Source: Trametopsis cervina | Lineage: Eukaryota; Basidiomycota; Agaricomycetes; Polyporales; Irpicaceae | Direction of reading: 5' to 3' | Assembly (NCBI GenBank): GCA_022385755.1 | Contig: MU278357.1 | Coordinates: 558,001-622,000, forward strand | Length of the DNA stretch: 64,000 nucleotides | Shown: piece by piece, positions 58,539 through 64,000 of the stretch | Layout: every line of letters starts with the position of its first letter | Numbering within the stretch: position 1 is the stretch's first letter | Notes under the pieces: generated by a model | The model's database searches: none | The model's input: only the letters and a program-made list of their open reading frames with translations | Told to the model about the DNA's origin: nothing | Translations under genes and position numbers: made by a program

Positions 58539-59908
58539 ATGGGGCAAGGCGGTCAACTTTTGTTCGTGAACGGGTCACCCTACAACTGGAGTCAGACCTA
58601 TATCCACTCATATCAGATGAATTCTTGGTCTTTCCCAAACGTAATCACTGCAGGTGGGTACCGTTCCCTACAATGACGGGTCGTATTCATCACGCCCCGC
58701 ACCCTACAGGATCGATAGCGAGTGTTTATGTAGAGTGGGGCCAAAACGCAAGCGAAACAGCATCTGACGATGGAGCAGAGGTTCGTTTTGCCATGCAAGG
58801 AACCTCGCACAGCTTCCAGATGCAAGCACGAGCGACCACTGGCTTCAACCTACAAGCGATGCTCGACAATTTGACCACCCAGGGTAATCCGCAGGGCACC
58901 GTGCTTGATCTTGGGTGGAACCACGACTCGATCACGCCCTTTATCCTATCCGGTACCGATGGGTACTTCTCCTCGACCAACACTCCGCCGAACTGGATGC
59001 AGGCAAATCTACCATCTTTCGGCAATCGCACAATTCGCCACCTCTGCATCCCTGGGTCACACGATTCTGGCATGAGCAATATCACTGGCAAAACTGCCTT
59101 TGTGGATGCGGGCGATGTCCTCACTCAGTCGAAAAATATCGGTGCTCAACTGTCGCTCGGTGCGCGCTATTTCGATGTCCGCCCCGTCATTGCGAGCGGC
59201 CACTTCGCCGCTGGACATTACTCCCAAATCGAGATAGTCGGGTGGCAAGGCGCCGATGGGCAGACCTTCGATGACATGATATCGCAAATCAACGCCTTTA
59301 CGGCGAGCAACAAGGAGCTCATTATCTTGAATCTTTCCCACGACTTGAACACCGACAGCGGATACCTTTCGCTTACACAGGACGAATGGAATCGGCTCTT
59401 CCAGCAACTTACTGGTCTCAACAATCTATTCGTTGCCCCTAATCCCACCACGGTCGATCTCACCACCCTCACACTGAATCAGTATATCGGCAACGGCCAA
59501 GCGGCTGTCGTGATAGTCGTCCAACCGGGTAATTCTTCCATCACACTGGGAAACTACGCTACCCGCGGCTTCTATCGATACTCACAGTTCAACGCGTACA
59601 ATAGCTATGCGGATACCGACGATCTTGACACGATGATCACCGACCAGCTAAATAAGATGCGTACTGTTCGTACTTCTCAGGATTCGCAACTCTTCCTGCT
59701 GTCTTGGACATTGACTCAGGATGCGGGCGATATCGTCTCTGGAGACACCATCTTGGATTTGGCAAATAAAGCCGATCCTACCCTATACAGCCAACTCCTC
59801 CCAGCGTGTTCTACCACGACATACCCCAATATACTCTACATTGATAACTTCAATGACTCGAATCCCACCGCCCTCGCTATTTCCATCAGCCACACCTTCG
59901 CTTCCTGA
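58539..59908 (+). CDS. PLC-like phosphodiesterase, tandem copy 2
   Basis: Same exon layout as copy 1: exon 1 starts MGQGGQLLFVNGSPYNWSQT, YIHSYQMNSWSFPNVITAG; the intron falls at the same codon. Exon 2 reads SIASVYVEWGQNASETASDD, VRFAMQGTSHSFQMQARATT, TIRHLCIPGSHDSGMSNITG, GAQLSLGARYFDVRPVIASG, ILNLSHDLNTDSGYLSLTQD, QLFLLSWTLTQDAGDIVSGD and YPNILYIDNFNDSNPTALAI. Close paralogue by tandem duplication; both copies keep the two catalytic His regions and appear functional. An in-frame ATG at 58475 adds sequence with no match to copy 1, so I start at 58539. Confidence 0.88.
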
Positions 59909-60321
59909 TTTTTGTTGCTCGCTTGTATGCATATTAACACACGCCGCTGTTGGCAAACCCACTGTATTTTTTATGGAAGACGATAGTGAGTCCGAGATGG
60001 ACTCTTGAAAACCTACTCTGGAATTCGGGCGTCTACCACATAATTGAGCGCCTGATCAACTCATTTGACTCGGTCGAGATAAGTCAGTCAACCTTTGAAT
60101 TACCTCGGTTTCGCAGCCACAGTTACCATTGCTTCCCGCTGTTGACCACAACGCCGGTACACCGTGGGCGACATTCATCTCGGGATAGCTCTCACAAATC
60201 GTCTTATCTCCTTATAGACTGCGAGGTCAGTTGACTCGGTCGTACATCGATCTCCCTCAATCGTACTGCCGCTACTCTTCAACGCACACCGCTTGCCTCT
60301 CTACGACTACGACCCCTCAAA
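59909..60321. other. Intergenic: PLC copy 2 3' flank and MetRS promoter
   Basis: 413 bases; nothing further recognised. Confidence 0.35.
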
Positions 60322-63107
60322 ATGACTCGAAGGATACGTGAAGGAGAGGATGTTCTACGCTACATTCCGAAGCCTGATGAAGTCATGTAAGTGTGGCGGG
60401 CTGACAAGACTTTGTCCCGTCCTTTACAATATTTTCTTCAGTCTCCCAGTGAAGGGCGAACGGAACGTGATCATCACATCTGCCCTACCGTATTGCAACA
60501 ACGTTCCTCATCTTGGTACTGCTTGAGTGTTCAATGCGCGCTGGACCCTCAGCTTACGTGTTTCGCCGCAGGAAACATCATTGGAAGCACTCTAAGTGCC
60601 GACGTCTTTGCACGGTATGTCAAATACCTTGGTTTAACAGTAAATTATACTAAACTGTTCTTCAGATACAACCGTACGCAATCTCATGCTGGATAATGGT
60701 CGACACTATAACTCCTTCACAACAGGCACTAGAAATTACAGGGTGCTATACATATGCGGTACAGACGAATACGGCACAGCTACTGAGACGCAAGCTCTCA
60801 AGGAGGGTTTGACTCCGCGTGAACTCTGCGACAAGTACAACGCGCTTCACAAGGAAACATATTCGTGGTTTCAGCTCTCGTTAGTCGTCAGTCTCATTCC
60901 AGGTCGTGTGCCATTCTAAACTCTCCGTAGCTTTGACTACTTCGGCCGAACGTCAACACCTGCGCACACAGAGTGAGTCATCATGTGGTATTGTCGTATA
61001 TGGTAGGCTCATGATTTGGTGTACCCCAGAATCAGCCAGGAGATGTACCTAAACATTGGCAAGAATGGACTCCTTCAGAAACAGACGAAGGAGCAGACAT
61101 ATTGCACTGGATGTGAGAAGTAGGTAGCGCTTTTCCCGACTCGTGTCCTGCGCTCATGCATATACAGGTTCTTGGCTGATCGTTTCGTTGAAGGAACATG
61201 CCCTCACTGTGGCTCCGATGTTCGTATACCCATTACAAAGTGTTGTGTTCGAACTAATCGGTTCCTATAGGATGCACGAGGCGACCAATGTGACCTTTGC
61301 GGGAAAACGCTCGATGCCATTGAGTTAATCAACCCGAGGTGTCTGATTAGCAAGGATCACAAAGTTGTCGCACGGGAGACGGCTCACATGTATCTGTGCT
61401 TGGACAAGGTCCAACCCCGAACCGAGGAGTGGATTAAAGACTCATACAAGAGAGGAAACTGGTCCCCCAACGCTGTCATCAACGCGGATGGTGAACTCAT
61501 CGACTCTCGGCTGAAGAGTGGGCTACGACCGAGCCCAGTAACTCGAGATCTTACATGGGGCGTACCGGTTCCCGTAAAGGACACAGACGAAGACCAGAGC
61601 ATGAAGGGCAAGGTGTTTTGTAAGTGGCAATGTCTATTCCTTCGTGACCTCTTGAATCGAACCTCGATTTTCAGACGTTTGGGTGAGTGACGGTCAATAA
61701 GGATGTGCCCTAGCAAAACCTGACGAAAATGCAGTTCGACGCAACAATTGGATACCCGAGTATCACTGCAAATTACACCTCCGAATGGAAAAAATGGTGG
61801 TTCGACAACGAGAATGTCCGGCTTTTCCAGTTCATGGGCAAGGACAACGTCTACTTCCACACGATTTATTTCCCTTCCATGCAACTCGCTGACGGCCGTC
61901 CATGGACCATGCTGTATCACCTTTCCACCACAGGTGAGACGTCGTTGTATCTGTTTCTGTTCGGTTCAGCATTGACCCGATTACAGAATACCTGAATTAC
62001 GAGGGTGGAAAGTTCTCCAAGAGCCACAATCGGGGTGTCTTCGGACCAGCTGCAAGGGAGACAGGCATTCCGGTCTCTGTATGGAGATTTTATCTGCTGT
62101 CAACGCGGCCGGAGACGGCCGATTCCATGTTCTCATGGGCAGATTGTGTAAGTTGCTCCCACCTTGTTTCCTCGTGCTTGCTAATGCTATCGACTGGCAG
62201 ATTGCTGCCAACAACAATATCCTCTTGAACAAGTAAGCGTTCTTCCATCTTACTGGATGCATATACTTAGCGTCCGTATCATATAAGCTTCGGGAACTTC
62301 ATCAACCGCACGCTGAAGTTCGTTTCTGCCGTGTATGATGGCGTCATCCCTGAAAACGATGATACTCCCGGGCCTTATTCACCTGAGGATGCCATTGACT
62401 CAGAGTTCTTCACCGACGTCAATAAGTTGCTCAAAGAGTACATCGACCTCATGGAGTACTCCAAGCTTCGCTCCGGTCTTCAGACTGTCATGGCCCTGTC
62501 CGCTCGCGGAAACGCCTACCTGCAGGGATCAGGCCTCAACAAAGCGCTCCTGGCCTCAGATCCCCAACGCTGTGCCCGAGTCGTCGCACGAGCAGTCAAC
62601 TTGATCTATCTCCTCTCGGCCGTTGTTCACCCCTTCATGCCCGAGACATCCGACTCTATTCTTGAACAATTGAACGCCCCTGTGCGAGTCGTCCCAGATG
62701 TCTTCAGCAACGACATCCTCAGCGGGCATCATATTGGGCAGCCGGAGCACTTGTTCAAGAGAATCGACGAGAAGCTCGCTGATGTTTGGAGGGAGAAGTT
62801 CGCTGGTAGCAAGCCTCAGGCGTCCGCTGAACCCAGTCCAGATGCCACTCATGTTGTTCCCGGTATGTCGAAGCGCAAGGCTGCAGCGCTGAAGAAAGCG
62901 GCAGACAAGGCGGCTACAGCAGCAGCAGATGCAGAGCCGAAAAGCTCAGAGGTGCTTGCGTGGGAGCAGAAGGTCACCGAACAAGGTCAGGTCGTGCGGG
63001 AGCTGAAAGCGAAGCCGAAGTCTGAAGATGTGGACAAGGAGATTGCAGCAGCAGTAGAAGAGCTGAAGAAGCTGAAGCTTGAGTTGGAAGAGTTCAAGAG
63101 CAGCTAA
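60322..63107 (+). CDS. MES1: Methionyl-tRNA synthetase, cytosolic, with C-terminal WHEP-like helix pair
   Basis: Charges tRNA-Met. Class I motifs in order: [20 protein letters not shown] (HIGH equivalent), [60 protein letters not shown], zinc knuckles [88 protein letters not shown] (KMSKS equivalent), [20 protein letters not shown] and the anticodon-binding helical bundle ending [15 protein letters not shown]. The C-terminal tail is Lys/Ala-rich, then [20 protein letters not shown] with [21 protein letters not shown] helices, a WHEP-type appendix. About ten exons; exon 60666-60673 has only 8 nt. Complete. Confidence 0.94.
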
Positions 63108-63394
63108 GACGACGTGCATCTTCGACAAGGTATCAGCATAAATGTAATAATAAACCCACGTCATCCATTGTAGCCACAGCAACCTTTCATCTGAGCTTCG
63201 TTCGTATATTGTACTAGAAATTTGTGGTCCAGGTGTTGTTGGCCCCCAGTCTCATTGTGGTTCGGATGAGCGTTCCAAAAAGGCAACACCGAAGCCCCCG
63301 ATCCTAACATCGGTAAATAACTCATCCCAGCGCGAAAGCTTGGAGCTTAGCCAGCTGGTATTGCTATTTCCTTCCACCAGTCTTCGAATCGCCA
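63108..63394. other. Intergenic: MetRS 3' flank and promoter of the last gene
   Basis: Nothing further recognised. Confidence 0.35.
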
Positions 63395-64000
63395 ATGTCC
63401 CAGCAGTCCCAAGAATTTGTGGTAAGACCTTTTAAACCATATGCTGAGTGCTTGACCCCTGGTGCAGATCCAACGCAAGCGTAGACGACATTCACAAATA
63501 TTAGATCCAAGTCCTCCGCTCGCGAGTGACCCAGTGGATGAGCTGCAGAGCTCGTCACCTCCGCGTCGTAAGCGGATTAAGTCCAGAAGACAACTAGAAA
63601 GTACTCCTCAAAAGTCTGTTACCGTCGAGGACTTCCTGCGATGGTCTGCTACGACTCCTCAGCGAAAGAAGAAAACGCGTGTAATCGACCTGAACGGCGT
63701 CGAAAGATCTTGTAGTCCCGTTATGTCCCCCTGCGCACGAGACCCATCTCCAGAAGCTGGACCCAGTTCTCGTCGTGTTCCTTCGACTGATGGTATCTCA
63801 AGCTCTAGTCCTCTTCCCAATCGCAAGGCTGGCACGCTATCTGAGCGAATGATCCTTGCCGCCGCTCTATCGCATGTGGATCTAGACAAAGCTGCGACTA
63901 TGCCACATATACGCGATCCAGAACGCCCCTCGTTGAAGCTTGGCACAATACCTCCGTCTACCATGGAGTCAACAGCTCAGTCGAGGCAGAAGTGGCGTCT
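63395..64000 (+). CDS. Unknown basic, Ser-rich protein, 5' part only
   Basis: Exon 1 codes MSQQSQEFV (63395-63421); a GTAAGA...GCAG intron leads in frame to IQRKRRRHSQILDPSPPLAS, with the reading frame then open to the window end. Features: basic clusters QRKRRRH, PPRRKRIKSRRQ and PQRKKKTR, which look like nuclear localisation signals; a short ordered block KSVTVEDFLRWSATTPQ and a later one GTLSERMILAAALSHVDLDK. Ser/Pro-rich otherwise. Too little is visible to name a family; a nuclear role is inferred from the basic motifs. Confidence 0.65.

Overview
The window is nuclear DNA of a filamentous basidiomycete, most likely a mushroom-forming Agaricomycete. Genes are close together on both strands and cut by many 50-65 nt GT-AG introns with CTNAC-like branch points. 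The protein set is typical of that group: a DUF2235 hydrolase, a CVNH lectin, PLC-like enzymes, an intron-rich TERT and a bacterial-type citrate synthase. There are no bacterial operons, no CRISPR array and no transposon I can recognise. All gene models are my own splicing by eye, checked by reading-frame continuity and by conserved family motifs.

Layout. 1-3.6 kb (minus): a 3'-truncated DUF2235 hydrolase and a secreted Ser/Thr/Pro-rich repeat protein. 3.9-10.1 kb: an 18-exon citrate synthase ending in a PTS1-like AKL, a YIPF6/Yip4-type Golgi membrane protein, and divergent to it the proteasome ATPase RPT2. 10.6-13 kb: two multispanning membrane proteins of unknown function facing away from each other. 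14.4-21.7 kb: a conserved unknown protein, a small secreted peptide, the elongation factor IWS1/SPN1 and a Ca3427-like periplasmic-binding-fold protein. 22.3-31.7 kb: two membrane protein genes, an unknown Ser-rich nuclear-type protein, a tiny membrane protein, a TPR protein and a secreted CVNH protein. 32.1-36.8 kb: telomerase reverse transcriptase. 37.1-43.5 kb: glutathione peroxidase, a Shelph-type phosphatase, a coiled-coil protein, and two identical U6 snRNA genes in inverted orientation about 4.7 kb apart. 43.5-50 kb: UBP8 (SAGA deubiquitinase), an acidic unknown protein and THG1. 50.3-64 kb: a forkhead factor, RPS20, an AIG2/GGCT-like protein, two tandem PLC-like phosphodiesterases, methionyl-tRNA synthetase and the start of an unknown basic protein.

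Most striking are very small exons in housekeeping genes. The citrate synthase needs internal exons of 13, 21, 13, 3 and 23 nt to restore its active-site segments, and its 18 exons then sum to exactly 491 codons. MetRS needs an 8-nt exon; UBP8, GGCT-like and TPR genes have 20-24 nt exons; RPT2 has a first coding exon that is only the ATG. Three introns use GC-AG ends. The U6 pair shares a fixed-spacing upstream element that is a good candidate for this lineage's U6 promoter. Many genes act alone; the clear functional themes are RNA processing and transcription (U6, IWS1, UBP8, forkhead), translation (THG1, MetRS, RPS20) and proteostasis (RPT2, UBP8).
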